Below the pieces are notes generated by a model, which saw only the letters and a program-made list of their open reading frames with translations, was not told the DNA's origin and searched no databases. Positions 44,970 through 54,654 of a DNA stretch of 64,000 bases are shown here, one piece after another (positions within the stretch are counted from its first letter, which is position 1; each line of letters begins with the position of its first letter). Location: positions 62,001 through 126,000 of the forward strand of contig NZ_JABEQN010000006.1 in NCBI RefSeq assembly GCF_014174165.1, written 5' to 3'. A program made the position numbers and the translations under genes. Source of the stretch: Gluconacetobacter dulcium (GTDB taxonomy: Bacteria; Pseudomonadota; Alphaproteobacteria; Acetobacterales; Acetobacteraceae).

Positions 44970-45989
44970 TCAGAAGGGCTCGTCGAGCCTCTTGGCCAGG
45001 TCTTCGATATTTTCCGGCGGCCAGGCCGGGACGTTCATACCAAGGGAGAGCCCCATCGACGTCAGGACTTCCTTGATCTCGTTCAGAGACTTGCGGCCGA
45101 AATTCGGCGTCCGCAGCATCTCCTGCTCGGTCTTCTGCACCAGATCGCCGATATAGACGATATTGTCGTTCTTCAGGCAGTTGGCACTGCGAACCGACAG
45201 TTCCAGTTCGTCGACCTTGCGCAGCAGGTTCCGATTGAACGGCAGGTCGTCCTGCGGCTCTTCGGTCCGGACCGGGCGCGGTTCGTCGAAATTGATGAAC
45301 AGCTGGAGCTGGTCCTGCAGGATCCGGGCGGCCAGAGCCACCGCATCCTCGGGCGTCACCGCACCGTTCGTCTCGACCGTCAGCAGAAGCCGGTCATAGT
45401 CGGTCACCTGCCCCACGCGGGTCGGCTCGACCTTGTAGGACACGCGCTGCACCGGCGAATAGATCGCGTCCACCGGAATCAGGCCAATCGGCGCATCCTC
45501 GGGGCGGTTGGCCGCCGCGGGAACGTAGCCCTTGCCCAGATTCACCGTGAACTCCATCCCGAACTTCACGCCCTCATCGAGGGTGCAGATCACGAGATCA
45601 GGGTTCATCACCTCGATATCGTGGCCGGTCTGGATCTGGCCCGCGCGCACTTCTCCCGGTCCGGTGGCCGTCAGCACCATGCGCTTCGGGCCTTCGCCAT
45701 GCATCCGCAAGGCAAGCTGCTTGATGTTCAGGACGATGTCCGTCACGTCCTCGCGGACGCCGGCCACCGACGAGAACTCATGCAACACGCCGTCGATCTG
45801 GATCGCCGTTACCGCAGCCCCCTGAAGGGAGGACAGCAGCACGCGCCGGATAGCATTGCCGAGCGTCATGCCGAAGCCACGCTCGAGCGGTTCCGCCACC
45901 ACAGTCGCTGTGCGCAACGGCTGGCCGCCCGGCTCGACTTCCAGCTTCTCCGGCTTGATCAGAGATTGCCAGTTTTTCTGGAGGACCAA
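44970..45989 (-). CDS. rpoA: RNA polymerase alpha subunit
   Basis: A 339-aa alpha subunit. The N-terminal assembly domain has [20 protein letters not shown], used for dimerisation and beta binding. The C-terminal domain (from about residue 250) has [20 protein letters not shown] and [13 protein letters not shown], which contact UP-element DNA and activators. The linker is normal in length. It lies between rpsK and rplQ in the alpha operon, as is usual. The start ATG is chosen for the conserved N terminus [19 protein letters not shown]. Confidence 0.97.
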   Translation of the reverse strand: MVLQKNWQSLIKPEKLEVEPGGQPLRTATVVAEPLERGFGMTLGNAIRRVLLSSLQGAAVTAIQIDGVLHEFSSVAGVREDVTDIVLNIKQLALRMHGEGPKRMVLTATGPGEVRAGQIQTGHDIEVMNPDLVICTLDEGVKFGMEFTVNLGKGYVPAAANRPEDAPIGLIPVDAIYSPVQRVSYKVEPTRVGQVTDYDRLLLTVETNGAVTPEDAVALAARILQDQLQLFINFDEPRPVRTEEPQDDLPFNRNLLRKVDELELSVRSANCLKNDNIVYIGDLVQKTEQEMLRTPNFGRKSLNEIKEVLTSMGLSLGMNVPAWPPENIEDLAKRLDEPF

Positions 45990-46108
45990 GTTGATGGCCT
46001 TTCAAAACTGATCTGCACCAAGGCAGACGGCACCCGTGCGACCGGGTGCCTGATGACACTCAACCCCGCCAGCACGAGGCCGGCAGAAAACGAATCCGAG
46101 CCTGACGA

Positions 46109-46501
46109 TCAGACGCGACGACGCTTGCGCGGACGGCAACCGTTATGCGGCACCGGCGTCATGTCGCGGATCGAGGTGATCGAGAACCCGACCGCCTGCA
46201 ACGCGCGCAATGCGCTCTCACGCCCCGAACCCGGACCCGACACTTCGATCTCCAGCGTCTCCATGCCGTGCTCACGCGCCTTGCGGCCAGCATCCTCGGC
46301 GGCGACCTGCGCCGCGTACGGGGTGGATTTGCGCGAGCCCTTGAAGCCCTGAGCACCAGCGGAAGACCACGCGATCGCGTTGCCCTGGGCATCGGAGATC
46401 GTGATCATCGTGTTGTTGAAGGTGGAGAGCACATGCGCCACCCCCGAGATAATGTTCTTCCGCTCTTTCTTCCGAATACGCGGAGCTGCAGCCTTCGCCA
46501 T
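46109..46501 (-). CDS. rpsK: 30S ribosomal protein S11
   Basis: Ribosomal protein uS11, 130 aa, of the 30S platform. The family blocks [20 protein letters not shown] and [20 protein letters not shown] are present, and the basic C terminus [13 protein letters not shown] is complete. 119 bp separate it from rpoA and 104 bp from rpsM, both without signs of another gene. Confidence 0.96.
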   Translation of the reverse strand: MAKAAAPRIRKKERKNIISGVAHVLSTFNNTMITISDAQGNAIAWSSAGAQGFKGSRKSTPYAAQVAAEDAGRKAREHGMETLEIEVSGPGSGRESALRALQAVGFSITSIRDMTPVPHNGCRPRKRRRV

Positions 46502-46605
46502 AGTCTTCCTGGTCCTGTCTGTTCATCAACGCGAGCCGCGTCGGATACCCCTGGAGATTGTAACCAGGGACACCCGGTGCTGGCCGCGAATGCGGCTGGA
46601 GCCGC

Positions 46606-46983
46606 TTAGCGGGTAGCCTTCTTCTTACCGGCGATCGCCACCGCCTTACCCTTGCGGGTACGGGCATTGGTGTGCGTCCGCTGGCCACGGACCGGAAGAC
46701 CGCGACGGTGACGCAGGCCACGGTAGCAACCCAGGTCCATCAGGCGCTTGATGTTCATCGCCACTTCGCGACGAAGATCGCCTTCGACCCGGTATTCGCT
46801 GTCAATCAGCTCACGGATCTTCAGGATCTCGTCGTCCGACAGCTCGTTCACCCGGCGCTCGGCCGGAATCTCGAGCTGCTGGCAGATCTGCTCGGCCTTG
46901 GTCGGACCAATGCCATAAATATAACGCAGGCCAATCGTCACCCGCTTGTTGGTTGGGATGTTCACGCCGGCAATACGCGCCAC
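46606..46983 (-). CDS. rpsM: 30S ribosomal protein S13
   Basis: Ribosomal protein uS13, 125 aa, of the 30S head, contacting the P-site tRNA. The start is a GTG at 46983 ([15 protein letters not shown]), eight bases after GAGGAG; the frame open upstream is intergenic. The helix-two-turn-helix [14 protein letters not shown] and the C-terminal [14 protein letters not shown] are conserved. First gene after adk, with its own promoter at 47172-47199, so it begins the alpha operon proper. Confidence 0.95.
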   Translation of the reverse strand: MARIAGVNIPTNKRVTIGLRYIYGIGPTKAEQICQQLEIPAERRVNELSDDEILKIRELIDSEYRVEGDLRREVAMNIKRLMDLGCYRGLRHRRGLPVRGQRTHTNARTRKGKAVAIAGKKKATR

Positions 46984-47171
46984 GCCACTTACTCCTCGTC
47001 CGCCCGCGTTACTCGGGCCCTTAAGATCGTCGCCGGGGCTTTTCCACACCACCGGCAAGCCGGAGCGTCGTGAACGTGCCGGCACCGCCGGTCAACCCCA
47101 TCATCAATCGGATTCGTGATCTCTGCTCTCCGCGCCAGTCGGGCACGGGAGCCGATACCTTGAGGGCGCGC

Positions 47172-47199
47172 AATATACCCGCGCGCCCTTTTGAGTCAA
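47172..47199 (-). promoter_or_regulatory. Promoter upstream of rpsM
   Basis: On the minus strand TTGACT (47199-47194) and TATATT (47177-47172) are 16 bases apart, about 190 bases before the rpsM start. A GGGCGCGC/GCGCGCCC inverted repeat (47164-47188) overlaps the -10 region. The -35 is part of TTGACTCAA, seen also before rpsL. It should transcribe rpsM-rpsK-rpoA-rplQ separately from the genes upstream. Confidence 0.6.
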
Positions 47200-47209
47200 T
47201 GAATAACGA

Positions 47210-47869
47210 TCACTTTTTCGTGATGCCATCCATGATTTTGAAGACCTGCTCAGTCACCGTGTCGATATCGGCCATGCCGTCCACCGGGTACAGGCGCCCT
47301 TCGGCCTCGTAATACGGCAGGATAGGCGCCGTCTGCTCGCGGTAGGCGGCCAGACGGGCGGCAACGGTCTCACGCCGGTCGTCCTCGCGGCGGACAAAAT
47401 AATGCCCGCCACAGACATCACATGTGCCCTCGACCTTCGGCTTCTTGAACAGGTCGTTATACCCTGTCCCGCAGGTACCGCAGGTGAAGCGGCCGGCGAT
47501 CCGGTCCGCCAGCGCATTTTCATCGACCTCAAGAAACAGCACGACGTCGATTCGCGCCCCGCGCCGCTTCAGCATCGAATCCAATGCCTCAGCCTGGCCC
47601 GCTGTCCGGGGGAATCCATCGAGAATGAATCCCTTGGCGCAATCAGGCTGCGCGATGCGCGATTCGAGCATCGCGATGATCACGTCATCGGGGACGAGTT
47701 GCCCCGAATCCATCAGTGCCTTTGCTTCCTGGCCGATCGGAGTTCCTGCTGCCACCTCGGCGCGCAGCATGTCCCCCGTCGAGATCTGCGCGATACCGTA
47801 GCGCGCTTCCAGTCGCTTGGACTGGGTTCCCTTGCCGGCCCCAGGAGGCCCAAGAAATATGACGTTCAC
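47210..47869 (-). CDS. adk: Adenylate kinase with zinc-type LID
   Basis: A 219-aa adenylate kinase (ATP + AMP to 2 ADP). The P-loop is GPPGAGKGTQ (residues 7-16), and the AMP-binding GFPRTAGQAEAL is typical. The LID domain holds two Cys pairs, in CGTCGTGYNDL and in CDVCGGHYF, which form a structural zinc site; E. coli and most enteric adenylate kinases lack it. The ATGA overlap with the secY stop couples the two genes, as in many bacteria. Confidence 0.95.
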   Translation of the reverse strand: MNVIFLGPPGAGKGTQSKRLEARYGIAQISTGDMLRAEVAAGTPIGQEAKALMDSGQLVPDDVIIAMLESRIAQPDCAKGFILDGFPRTAGQAEALDSMLKRRGARIDVVLFLEVDENALADRIAGRFTCGTCGTGYNDLFKKPKVEGTCDVCGGHYFVRREDDRRETVAARLAAYREQTAPILPYYEAEGRLYPVDGMADIDTVTEQVFKIMDGITKK

Positions 47870-49212
47870 CGACCCCTGCCTTTCCCACGCGCCCGCCGCA
47901 TCAGCCCCTGGTACTGGTGAGCCACCAGGTGGGACTGGATCTGCGTCACGGTGTCGATGGTCACTGATACGATGATGATCAAGCTGGTCCCGCCGAAATA
48001 GAACGGCACGTTATAATGACTGATCAGAATCTGCGGCAGCAGACACACCGCCACCAGGTAGGCGGCACCGATCGTCGTCAATCGCGTCAGAATCCGATCA
48101 AAATAAGCCGCCGTGTTCGCACCCGGCCTGATGCCCGGAATGAAGCCACCCTGCTTACGCAGATTATCGGCCGTTTCCTGCGGATTGAACGTCACCGCCG
48201 CATAAAAATACGAGAAGAAGACGATCATGGCCGCATAGAACAGCATATAAAGCGGTTGCCCTTGCCCCAGTTCCTGCCCGAGGAACGAAAGCCATCCGGG
48301 CATCGACGCACTGTTCATAAAACCAGCGATCGTCACCGGAATCAGCAGCACCGATGAGGCGAAAATCGGCGGAATCACACCGGCAGTATTCACCTTCAGC
48401 GGCATATGGGTGGAGTCGCCGCCGTAGATGCGCTGACCGACCTGCCGCTTGGGATACTGGATCACCACCCGGCGCTGCGCCTGCTCCATGAAGACGATGA
48501 AGGCGATGGTTATCGCCGCCAGCACCAGGAAGACCAGCACGAAGAAGGGCGACAGGGCGCCCGTATAGCCAAGCTGGAACAGGCTGGCCAACGCATGCGG
48601 CAAGTTAGCCACGATACCGGCGAAGATGATCAGCGAAATGCCATTGCCCACACCGCGGGATGTGATCTGCTCACCAAGCCACATCAGGAACATCGTGCCG
48701 CCCAGTAGCGTCACCACGCACGACACGATGAAAAACATGCCGGGCGCGATCACCGCCGACCCTGCTGCGCTGTGCATGTTCTCGAGTCCTACGGCGATGC
48801 CATAGGCCTGGAACAGCGCGATCAGCACAGTCAGGTAGCGGGTATATTCGTTCAGCTTGCGCCGCCCCTGCTCGCCTTCCTTCTTCAGGTTTTCAAGCGC
48901 GGGAATCGCCGAGGACATCAGCTGCACAATGATCGAGGCGCTGATATACGGCATGATATTCAGGGCGAAGACGGTCATACGACCGAGCGCACCGCCGGTG
49001 AACATGTCGAACATTCCCAGGATACCGCCCTGGTGCTGCGCCAGAAGCTGGCCCATGACCGTCGCGTCGACGCCGGGAACCGGAATATAGGTACCCAGAC
49101 GGTAGACGATCAACGCCCCGAGGGTGAACCAGATTCGTTTCTTCAACTCCGTCGCATTGGCGAAGGAGCTGAAATTCAGATTGGCAGCCAGCTGCTCGGC
49201 CGCGGAGGCCAT
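47866..49212 (-). CDS. secY: Protein translocase subunit SecY
   Basis: A 448-aa channel subunit of the Sec translocon with about ten membrane helices. The opening AEQLAANLNFSSFANATELK, the plug and TM1 region with RLGTYIPVPGVDATV, and the SYFYAAVTFNPQETADNLRK segment near the fifth cytoplasmic loop are all SecY-specific. The C terminus with SHLVAHQYQGLMRR is complete. It lies between rplO and adk, the common spc-operon order. The 159-bp gap before it contains a hairpin (49332-49364). Confidence 0.97.
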   Translation of the reverse strand: MASAAEQLAANLNFSSFANATELKKRIWFTLGALIVYRLGTYIPVPGVDATVMGQLLAQHQGGILGMFDMFTGGALGRMTVFALNIMPYISASIIVQLMSSAIPALENLKKEGEQGRRKLNEYTRYLTVLIALFQAYGIAVGLENMHSAAGSAVIAPGMFFIVSCVVTLLGGTMFLMWLGEQITSRGVGNGISLIIFAGIVANLPHALASLFQLGYTGALSPFFVLVFLVLAAITIAFIVFMEQAQRRVVIQYPKRQVGQRIYGGDSTHMPLKVNTAGVIPPIFASSVLLIPVTIAGFMNSASMPGWLSFLGQELGQGQPLYMLFYAAMIVFFSYFYAAVTFNPQETADNLRKQGGFIPGIRPGANTAAYFDRILTRLTTIGAAYLVAVCLLPQILISHYNVPFYFGGTSLIIIVSVTIDTVTQIQSHLVAHQYQGLMRRARGKGRGR

Positions 49213-49331
49213 GCGCCCGTCCCTTTCAACAACAACAGCGTCACCGCACGAAACGGGACGCTGTCATGACACTTCAGCAAAGAGTGTAAGGCGTCGTCTT
49301 GCACCAACGCAAGAGACAACGCCGGGGCCGA

Positions 49332-49364
49332 TCCGGGACGGCTTGACGGGCATGCCGTCCCGGA
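49332..49364 (-). other. Hairpin between rplO and secY
   Basis: A perfect 11-bp stem (TCCGGGACGGC / GCCGTCCCGGA) with an 11-base loop lies just past the rplO stop. There is no T tract, so it may tune read-through or mRNA processing between the ribosomal genes and secY rather than end transcription. Confidence 0.45.
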
Positions 49365-49371
49365 ATCCGGC

Positions 49372-49863
49372 TCAAGCCGAAGCCGTGGCCTCGTCCTGCG
49401 CCGCTTTGGCAACCCGAACGGTTCCACCGGCCTTCTCGACTGCCGCGATCGCGGTAGCCGACGCACCAGCGACCTCGATGGTCACGGCACGGGCCAGCTC
49501 GCCCTTCGCCAGCAGGCGGACGCCGGCAAACTTGCCCGAGCCGACCAGGCCGGCCGCGCGCAGCACATCCTCGGTCACCGTCGCACCGGCATCAATCTTG
49601 CCAGCTTCGATTGCCTGGTCCAGCGCACCCAGGTTCACCGGAGCGTAGACCTTGCGGAAGATGTTCTTGAAGCCGCGCTTCGGCAGACGGCGATACAGCG
49701 GAAGCTGACCGCCCTCGAAGCCGTTGAGAGACACGCCCTCACGCGCCTTCTGGCCCTTCACGCCCTTACCCGACGTCTTGCCCTTGCCGGACCCAATGCC
49801 GCGACCCAGACGCTTCTTGCGATAACGAGAGCCCTCGTTATCGCGCAGTTCGTTGAGGTTCAT
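49372..49863 (-). CDS. rplO: 50S ribosomal protein L15
   Basis: Ribosomal protein uL15, 163 aa, of the 50S core. The glycine-rich start [20 protein letters not shown] and the [18 protein letters not shown] block are characteristic. It is about 19 residues longer than E. coli L15, with an Ala-rich C terminus. Three bases separate it from rpmD. Confidence 0.96.
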   Translation of the reverse strand: MNLNELRDNEGSRYRKKRLGRGIGSGKGKTSGKGVKGQKAREGVSLNGFEGGQLPLYRRLPKRGFKNIFRKVYAPVNLGALDQAIEAGKIDAGATVTEDVLRAAGLVGSGKFAGVRLLAKGELARAVTIEVAGASATAIAAVEKAGGTVRVAKAAQDEATASA

Positions 49864-49864
49864 C

Positions 49865-50050
49865 TCAATCCTCCACCTTCACGAGGTGGGCCACCTTGGT
49901 GATCATGCCGCGAACCGAAGGTGTATCCTCCAGTTCCCGCGTGCGGCCGATCTTGTTGAGGCCGAGTCCGACCAGCGTTGCCTGCTGGCCCGGCTTGCGG
50001 CCGTTACCCGACGCCACCTGCGTGACGCGAACGGTTTTGCCCTCAGACAT
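49865..50050 (-). CDS. rpmD: 50S ribosomal protein L30
   Basis: Ribosomal protein uL30, 61 aa, of the bacterial short type. [20 protein letters not shown] and [20 protein letters not shown] match the family. Its start overlaps the rpsE stop by eight bases, so they are coupled. Confidence 0.94.
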   Translation of the reverse strand: MSEGKTVRVTQVASGNGRKPGQQATLVGLGLNKIGRTRELEDTPSVRGMITKVAHLVKVED

Positions 50051-50621
50051 CGGCGTTCACCTCCGCCGCACCAGCCACCTCGCGGCGCCCCAGGATGTCG
50101 GACACCTTCTTGCCGCGGCGGTTAGCTACCGAACGCGGGCTGGCGCAACGCTCCAGCGCATCGAAGGTCGCCTTGACCATGTTATGCGGGTTCCGGGTGC
50201 CGAGCGACTTGGCCACCACGTCATTGATGCCCAGGCTCTCGAACACAGCGCGCATCGGGCCACCGGCGATGATACCCGTGCCGGCGTCAGCCGAACGAAG
50301 CACCACCTTACCAGCGCCGAAATGACCGGCGACGTCATGATGGAGAGTACGACCCTCCTTCATCGGAACGCGGATCATCGTGCGCTTGGCGCGCTCGGTC
50401 GCCTTGCGGATCGCTTCGGGCACCTCGCGGGCCTTGCCGGCGCCGTAGCCGACACGACCCTTCTGGTCACCCACCACGACCAGCGCGGCAAAAGCAAAAC
50501 GACGGCCGCCTTTTACGACCTTCGCAACGCGGTTGATCGTGACGAGCTTGTCGACCAGATCGTCGCCTTCGCGCTCACGCTCGCGGCCACCCCGGCCGCC
50601 TTCTCTCGGTTCACGTGCCAT
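50043..50621 (-). CDS. rpsE: 30S ribosomal protein S5
   Basis: Ribosomal protein uS5, 192 aa, at the 30S mRNA entry side, important for decoding fidelity. The dsRNA-binding-like N domain has [20 protein letters not shown], and the C domain [20 protein letters not shown]. It is about 25 residues longer than E. coli S5, owing to an Arg/Glu/Gly-rich N-terminal tail ([17 protein letters not shown]). Overlaps rpmD at its 3' end. Confidence 0.96.
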   Translation of the reverse strand: MAREPREGGRGGREREREGDDLVDKLVTINRVAKVVKGGRRFAFAALVVVGDQKGRVGYGAGKAREVPEAIRKATERAKRTMIRVPMKEGRTLHHDVAGHFGAGKVVLRSADAGTGIIAGGPMRAVFESLGINDVVAKSLGTRNPHNMVKATFDALERCASPRSVANRRGKKVSDILGRREVAGAAEVNADV

Positions 50622-50636
50622 TGCGTGCCCCTTTCC

Positions 50637-50999
50637 TTAGAAGGCGAGACCACCCTCGCGGGCAGCCTCCGCCAGGGCTTTGATACGCCCATGATACAGA
50701 TACGAACCGCGGTCGAAGACCACCTGCGTCACGCCGGCCGCGACCGCGCGCTCGGCAACCAGCTTGCCAACCGCCGTCGCCGCGTCGGAATCGGCACCGG
50801 TCTTCAGCTGCTCGCGCAGCGCCTTGTCCAGGCTCGAAGCGGCGGCAAGCGTACGTCCGGCGGCATCGTCGATGACCTGGGCGTAGATGTTCTTGCCTGA
50901 CCGGAACACCGACAGGCGCGGACGCCCGCCGCCCTTGCGGCGAAGCTGGAAGCGCAGACGCTGACGCCGACGCTCCCGCAGATCCTGCTGCGTGCTCAT
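50637..50999 (-). CDS. rplR: 50S ribosomal protein L18
   Basis: Ribosomal protein uL18, 120 aa, which binds 5S r[23 protein letters not shown] and [20 protein letters not shown] are family blocks; the N terminus is very basic ([17 protein letters not shown]). It starts one base inside the rplF stop region, indicating coupling. Confidence 0.96.
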   Translation of the reverse strand: MSTQQDLRERRRQRLRFQLRRKGGGRPRLSVFRSGKNIYAQVIDDAAGRTLAAASSLDKALREQLKTGADSDAATAVGKLVAERAVAAGVTQVVFDRGSYLYHGRIKALAEAAREGGLAF

Positions 51000-51532
51000 T
51001 ACTTCTTCTTGCCTTCCTTGCGACGGATGGTCTCGGTGTCGTAGCGGACGCCCTTGCCCTTGTAAGGCTCGGGCTTGCGGAAGCTGCGGATATCCAGCGC
51101 AACCTGACCAACCCGCTGCTTGTCCACGCCTTCGACCACGATGGCGGTCGGACGCGGCGTCGAGATCTTGATGCCCGGCGGAATCGCATAGACGATGTCA
51201 TGCGAATAGCCGAGGTTCATGACCAGGTTGCTACCCTGCACGGCGGCGCGATAGCCGGTGCCGGTCACTTCCAGGGTCTTGGAGAAGCCCACGGACACGC
51301 CCTTGACCATGCTGGCCACCAGCGCGCGCGTGGTGCCCCACATCATCCGGGCCTGCGCCTGGGTGCCGACCGGACGAACCGCAACCTTGTTGTCGGTGAT
51401 TTCGGTTTCGACATGCGAGGACAGCGGCAGCTTCAGCTCGCCCAACTTGCCCTTGGCCACGAACACGCCATCGACGATCGAGACCTGGACGCCCGACGGA
51501 ACTTCGACGGGATATTTGCCTACACGCGACAT
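50999..51532 (-). CDS. rplF: 50S ribosomal protein L6
   Basis: Ribosomal protein uL6, 177 aa, near the factor-binding site. The family start [17 protein letters not shown] sets the ATG at 51532, with GGAGG about nine bases upstream; the longer open frame overlaps rpsH. The C-terminal [20 protein letters not shown] motif is complete. Confidence 0.95.
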   Translation of the reverse strand: MSRVGKYPVEVPSGVQVSIVDGVFVAKGKLGELKLPLSSHVETEITDNKVAVRPVGTQAQARMMWGTTRALVASMVKGVSVGFSKTLEVTGTGYRAAVQGSNLVMNLGYSHDIVYAIPPGIKISTPRPTAIVVEGVDKQRVGQVALDIRSFRKPEPYKGKGVRYDTETIRRKEGKKK

Positions 51533-51542
51533 GTATCCCTCC

Positions 51543-51941
51543 TCAGAACACGCGGCAGAGGACCTCGCCGCCAACATTGGCAGCGCGGGCTTCCGCATCG
51601 GACAGGACGCCACGCGGCGTCGACAGGATCGAAACGCCCAGGCCGGCATAGACCCGCGGCAATTCCTTGATCTTCGAGTAGACCCGGCGGCCCGGCTTGG
51701 ACACGCGGTGGATCTCCTTGATGACCGGCTCGCCATCCAGGTATTTCAGCTCGATGCGCAGCTGGGCAATGCCCTTGCGCACCTCTTCCTGGGCGTAGCC
51801 ACGAATGTAGCCCTCGCGGCGCAGGGCCTCGAGAACATTCGCGCGCAGCTTCGACGCCGGCGAGACACAGGCCGCATGACGCGCGCGCTGCGCGTTGCGG
51901 ATCCGGGTGAGCATATCACCCAACGGATCAGAAAGCGACAT
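51543..51941 (-). CDS. rpsH: 30S ribosomal protein S8
   Basis: Ribosomal protein uS8, 132 aa, a central-domain 16S binder and known translational repressor of the spc operon in E. coli. [17 protein letters not shown] opens the protein, and the C-terminal [20 protein letters not shown] holds the conserved STxxG rRNA-binding region. It is 12 bases from rpsN. Confidence 0.96.
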   Translation of the reverse strand: MSLSDPLGDMLTRIRNAQRARHAACVSPASKLRANVLEALRREGYIRGYAQEEVRKGIAQLRIELKYLDGEPVIKEIHRVSKPGRRVYSKIKELPRVYAGLGVSILSTPRGVLSDAEARAANVGGEVLCRVF

Positions 51942-51953
51942 CGTTCCCTGCCC

Positions 51954-52259
51954 TTACCAGCTCGACTTGACCATGCCAGGAATCTGGCCACTGGAAGCCA
52001 GATCGCGCAGCGCGATACGGCAGAGTTCGAACTTCCTGTAATTGGCGCGTGAACGCCCCGTCAGCTTGCACCGCAGACGCACGCGAACGCGCGAACCATT
52101 GCGGGGAAGCTCTGCGAGTTTCAGAGTTGCCTCGAACCTGTCTTCGACCGGAAGCGTCCGATCCATGACAATGTTCTTGAGCGCAATCCGCTTAGCCTTG
52201 TCCCGGGTTGCCATGCGCTGACGCTTGGCATTCCGGTTAACGGCGGAGATCTTGGCCAT
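51954..52259 (-). CDS. rpsN: 30S ribosomal protein S14
   Basis: Ribosomal protein uS14, 101 aa, in the 30S head. It is the long, zinc-free type: the CxxC pairs of the short type are absent. [16 protein letters not shown] and [18 protein letters not shown] are typical. The ATG at 52259 is the family start; the frame open upstream is the rplE-rpsN gap. Confidence 0.95.
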   Translation of the reverse strand: MAKISAVNRNAKRQRMATRDKAKRIALKNIVMDRTLPVEDRFEATLKLAELPRNGSRVRVRLRCKLTGRSRANYRKFELCRIALRDLASSGQIPGMVKSSW

Positions 52260-52363
52260 GCCTTGTTCTACCCTCCGGAACCTGTCGGGCCATCCCGACG
52301 GTTTTCCAAACAACGTGTCTAATAGGTCTTCTGACCTCTGGGCGGAAGCCCCAATCGCCGCAA

Positions 52364-52933
52364 TTACGCAGCGAAGGGCAGATCAAACGCCTTCAGAAGA
52401 GCCTTCGCTTCCGCATCCGTCTTCGCGCTGGTGACGAAGATGATGTCCATGCCACGGATATCGTCGACCTTGTCGTACTCGATTTCCGGGAACACGATCT
52501 GTTCCTTCATGCCCATGGCGAAGTTGCCATGGCCGTCGAAACCCTTGTTGCCGGGCAGGCCGCGGAAATCGCGCACGCGGGGCAACGTGATGGTCACGAG
52601 ACGGTCGAGGAATTCGTACATCTGGGCGCGGCGCAGGGTGACCTTGCAGCCGATCGGCAGACCGGCGCGGATCTTGAAGCCGGCGATCGCCTTCTTGGCG
52701 ATCGTCTTGACCGGCTTCTGTCCGGCGATCAGCGTCAGTTCGGCAACGGCGGCGTCCAGCTTCTTCTGGTCGCCCGCGGCCTCGCCAACACCCATGTTGA
52801 TGACGATCTTCTCGAGATGCGGAACCTGCATCACGTTCTTGTAGCCGAACTCTTCGCGCAGCTTCGCACGCAGCTCGTCCTGATAACGCTTCTGCAGACG
52901 CGGCACCGAGCGGGTGGCTTGTACTTCAGACAT
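52364..52933 (-). CDS. rplE: 50S ribosomal protein L5
   Basis: Ribosomal protein uL5, 189 aa, which binds 5S rRNA and the P-site t[23 protein letters not shown] and [20 protein letters not shown] are family blocks. ATG 52933 ([17 protein letters not shown]) is used; the upstream open frame runs into rplX. It is about ten residues longer at the N terminus than E. coli L5. Confidence 0.95.
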   Translation of the reverse strand: MSEVQATRSVPRLQKRYQDELRAKLREEFGYKNVMQVPHLEKIVINMGVGEAAGDQKKLDAAVAELTLIAGQKPVKTIAKKAIAGFKIRAGLPIGCKVTLRRAQMYEFLDRLVTITLPRVRDFRGLPGNKGFDGHGNFAMGMKEQIVFPEIEYDKVDDIRGMDIIFVTSAKTDAEAKALLKAFDLPFAA

Positions 52934-52943
52934 CCGCGCCTCC

Positions 52944-53264
52944 TCAGCCTTCGATGACTTCGCCGGTCGCCTTGGCGACGCGGACCTTGCGGCCATCTTC
53001 CAGAACACGGAAACCGACACGCGTCGGCTTGCCGCTCTTGGGATCGACCAGCTTCAGGTTCGACAGGTGGATCGGCATCTCCTTCTCGATGATGCCTCCC
53101 TGCTCACCCATGCGGTTCGGGCGTGTGTGGCGCTTGGCCACTGCCGCACCGCGCACCACGGCCTTGTTGTCACCGGGCAGGACCGAAAGCACCTCGCCCC
53201 GGACGCCCCTGGACGACCCGGTGGTAACGACGACCTGGTCGCCTTTCCTGATACGCGCGGCCAT
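52944..53264 (-). CDS. rplX: 50S ribosomal protein L24
   Basis: Ribosomal protein uL24, 106 aa, an assembly initiator of the 50S subunit. The KOW motif is visible at the start ([20 protein letters not shown]), then [19 protein letters not shown]. Its start overlaps the rplN stop by one base. Confidence 0.95.
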   Translation of the reverse strand: MAARIRKGDQVVVTTGSSRGVRGEVLSVLPGDNKAVVRGAAVAKRHTRPNRMGEQGGIIEKEMPIHLSNLKLVDPKSGKPTRVGFRVLEDGRKVRVAKATGEVIEG

Positions 53265-53632
53265 TACAGCACCTCCGGCGCCAGCGAGATGATCTTCATG
53301 AACTTGCGCGCACGCAGTTCACGCACAACCGGCCCAAAGATGCGGGTGCCGATCGGCTCCTGCTGCTTGTTGATCAGGACGGCCGCATTCCGGTCGAAGC
53401 GGATGGCGCTGCCATCGGGACGACGCACGGGGTACGAGGTACGCACGATCACCGCCTGGTGAACGTCGCCCTTCTTGACCTTGCCGCGCGGGATCGCTTC
53501 CTTGACGGACACGACGATCACGTCGCCGACCGAGGCAGTCTTCCGCTTGGAACCGCCCAGCACCTTGATGCACTGCACCTGACGCGCGCCCGAATTATCG
53601 GCGACGTCCAGGTTGGTCTCGGGATGGATCAT
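53264..53632 (-). CDS. rplN: 50S ribosomal protein L14
   Basis: Ribosomal protein uL14, 122 aa, at the subunit interface. [20 protein letters not shown] and the C-terminal [20 protein letters not shown] blocks are highly conserved and complete. Length equals the usual 122-123 aa. Confidence 0.97.
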   Translation of the reverse strand: MIHPETNLDVADNSGARQVQCIKVLGGSKRKTASVGDVIVVSVKEAIPRGKVKKGDVHQAVIVRTSYPVRRPDGSAIRFDRNAAVLINKQQEPIGTRIFGPVVRELRARKFMKIISLAPEVL

Positions 53633-53646
53633 AACCTATGCCCTTC

Positions 53647-53925
53647 TTACGCCTGCGCGCCGGACTCGACGCCGGCGGTGCCCAGCTGGGCGCCGTTACG
53701 GACGATCACGGTCCAGGTCTTGCGCTTGGAGATCGGCTTGCACTCTTCGATGCGCACCGTGTCACCAACCTTGCATTCGTTCTGCTCATCATGCGCCGCA
53801 TATTTCTTCGAGCGGCGGATGAACTTCTTATACAGCGGATGCATGACGCGACGATCGACAAGAACGGTCACCGTCTTGTCCATCTTGTCGCTGGTCACCC
53901 GTCCGCTCAGGACGCGCCTCGGCAT
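53647..53925 (-). CDS. rpsQ: 30S ribosomal protein S17
   Basis: Ribosomal protein uS17, 92 aa, an early 16S binder. The OB-fold sequence [20 protein letters not shown] and [13 protein letters not shown] are characteristic. ATG 53925 ([10 protein letters not shown]) follows GGGAGA; the open frame further upstream overlaps rpmC. Confidence 0.95.
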   Translation of the reverse strand: MPRRVLSGRVTSDKMDKTVTVLVDRRVMHPLYKKFIRRSKKYAAHDEQNECKVGDTVRIEECKPISKRKTWTVIVRNGAQLGTAGVESGAQA

Positions 53926-53938
53926 CGCCCGTCTCCCT

Positions 53939-54178
53939 TCAGGACTTCGCGGCCGACGCTTCCGCGCCGGCTGCACTCTTCTTCAACGCCTCGGACGCGA
54001 TCGTCTTCAGACGGGCGATCTCACGACGCACCGTACGAACACGCGCCTGTCCTTCATTCTGGCCGGTCGCGCGCTGGAACCGCAGGTTGAACTGCTCGCG
54101 CTTCAGGTCAATGAGAAGCGCCTCCAGTTCTTCCGCGGTCTTGGCACGCAGATCGGCCGGCTTGGTTGCCTTTGCCAT
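53939..54178 (-). CDS. rpmC: 50S ribosomal protein L29
   Basis: Ribosomal protein uL29, 79 aa, near the tunnel exit. The two-helix core reads [20 protein letters not shown] and FQRATGQ, followed by the [16 protein letters not shown] helix. An Ala/Lys/Ser tail makes it about 16 residues longer than E. coli L29. Confidence 0.94.
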   Translation of the reverse strand: MAKATKPADLRAKTAEELEALLIDLKREQFNLRFQRATGQNEGQARVRTVRREIARLKTIASEALKKSAAGAEASAAKS

Positions 54179-54181
54179 ATC

Positions 54182-54598
54182 TCACGCCTCTCCGATACGG
54201 GTCACGAACTTGGTCTTGATCGGCAGCTTCGCAGCGCCCAGCGCCAGCGCTTCGCGCGCCAGTTCCGGCGAAACGCCTTCGATCTCGAACAGGATACGAC
54301 CCGGTTTCACACGGGCCACCCAGTATTCCGGCGATCCCTTGCCGGAGCCCATACGCACTTCGGCGGGCTTTGTCGAGACCGGAAGATCGGGGAAGATCCG
54401 AATCCAGACGCGACCGGCACGCTTCATCGCACGGGTAATGGCCCGGCGGGAGGCCTCGATCTGCCGGGCGGTCACCCGCTCCGGCTCCAGGGCCTTGAGG
54501 CCGAACGCACCGAAATTCAGCGTCGTTCCGCCCTTCGCCAGCCCATGAATGCGGCCCTTGTGGGCCTTGCGGTACTTTGTCCGCTTGGGAGAAAGCAT
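54182..54598 (-). CDS. rplP: 50S ribosomal protein L16
   Basis: Ribosomal protein uL16, 138 aa, next to the peptidyl transferase centre and A site. [19 protein letters not shown] and [20 protein letters not shown] are diagnostic. Four bases before rpmC and 56 bp after rpsC. Confidence 0.97.
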   Translation of the reverse strand: MLSPKRTKYRKAHKGRIHGLAKGGTTLNFGAFGLKALEPERVTARQIEASRRAITRAMKRAGRVWIRIFPDLPVSTKPAEVRMGSGKGSPEYWVARVKPGRILFEIEGVSPELAREALALGAAKLPIKTKFVTRIGEA

Positions 54599-54654
54599 TG
54601 TTCTAAATCCTCACGCGCCGCCTGGCGCCGTTCTAGATCCTTAGGTTCCGCAGC

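Noticed and set aside
44571-46352. 593-codon plus-strand open frame opposite rplQ, rpoA and rpsK
   Set aside because: It crosses three highly conserved genes of the opposite strand and has an Arg/His-rich composition typical of shadows.
47164-47188. GC-rich hairpin as an intrinsic terminator after adk
   Set aside because: The T tract lies on the plus-strand side while all genes run on the minus strand; the minus-strand reading fits a promoter better.
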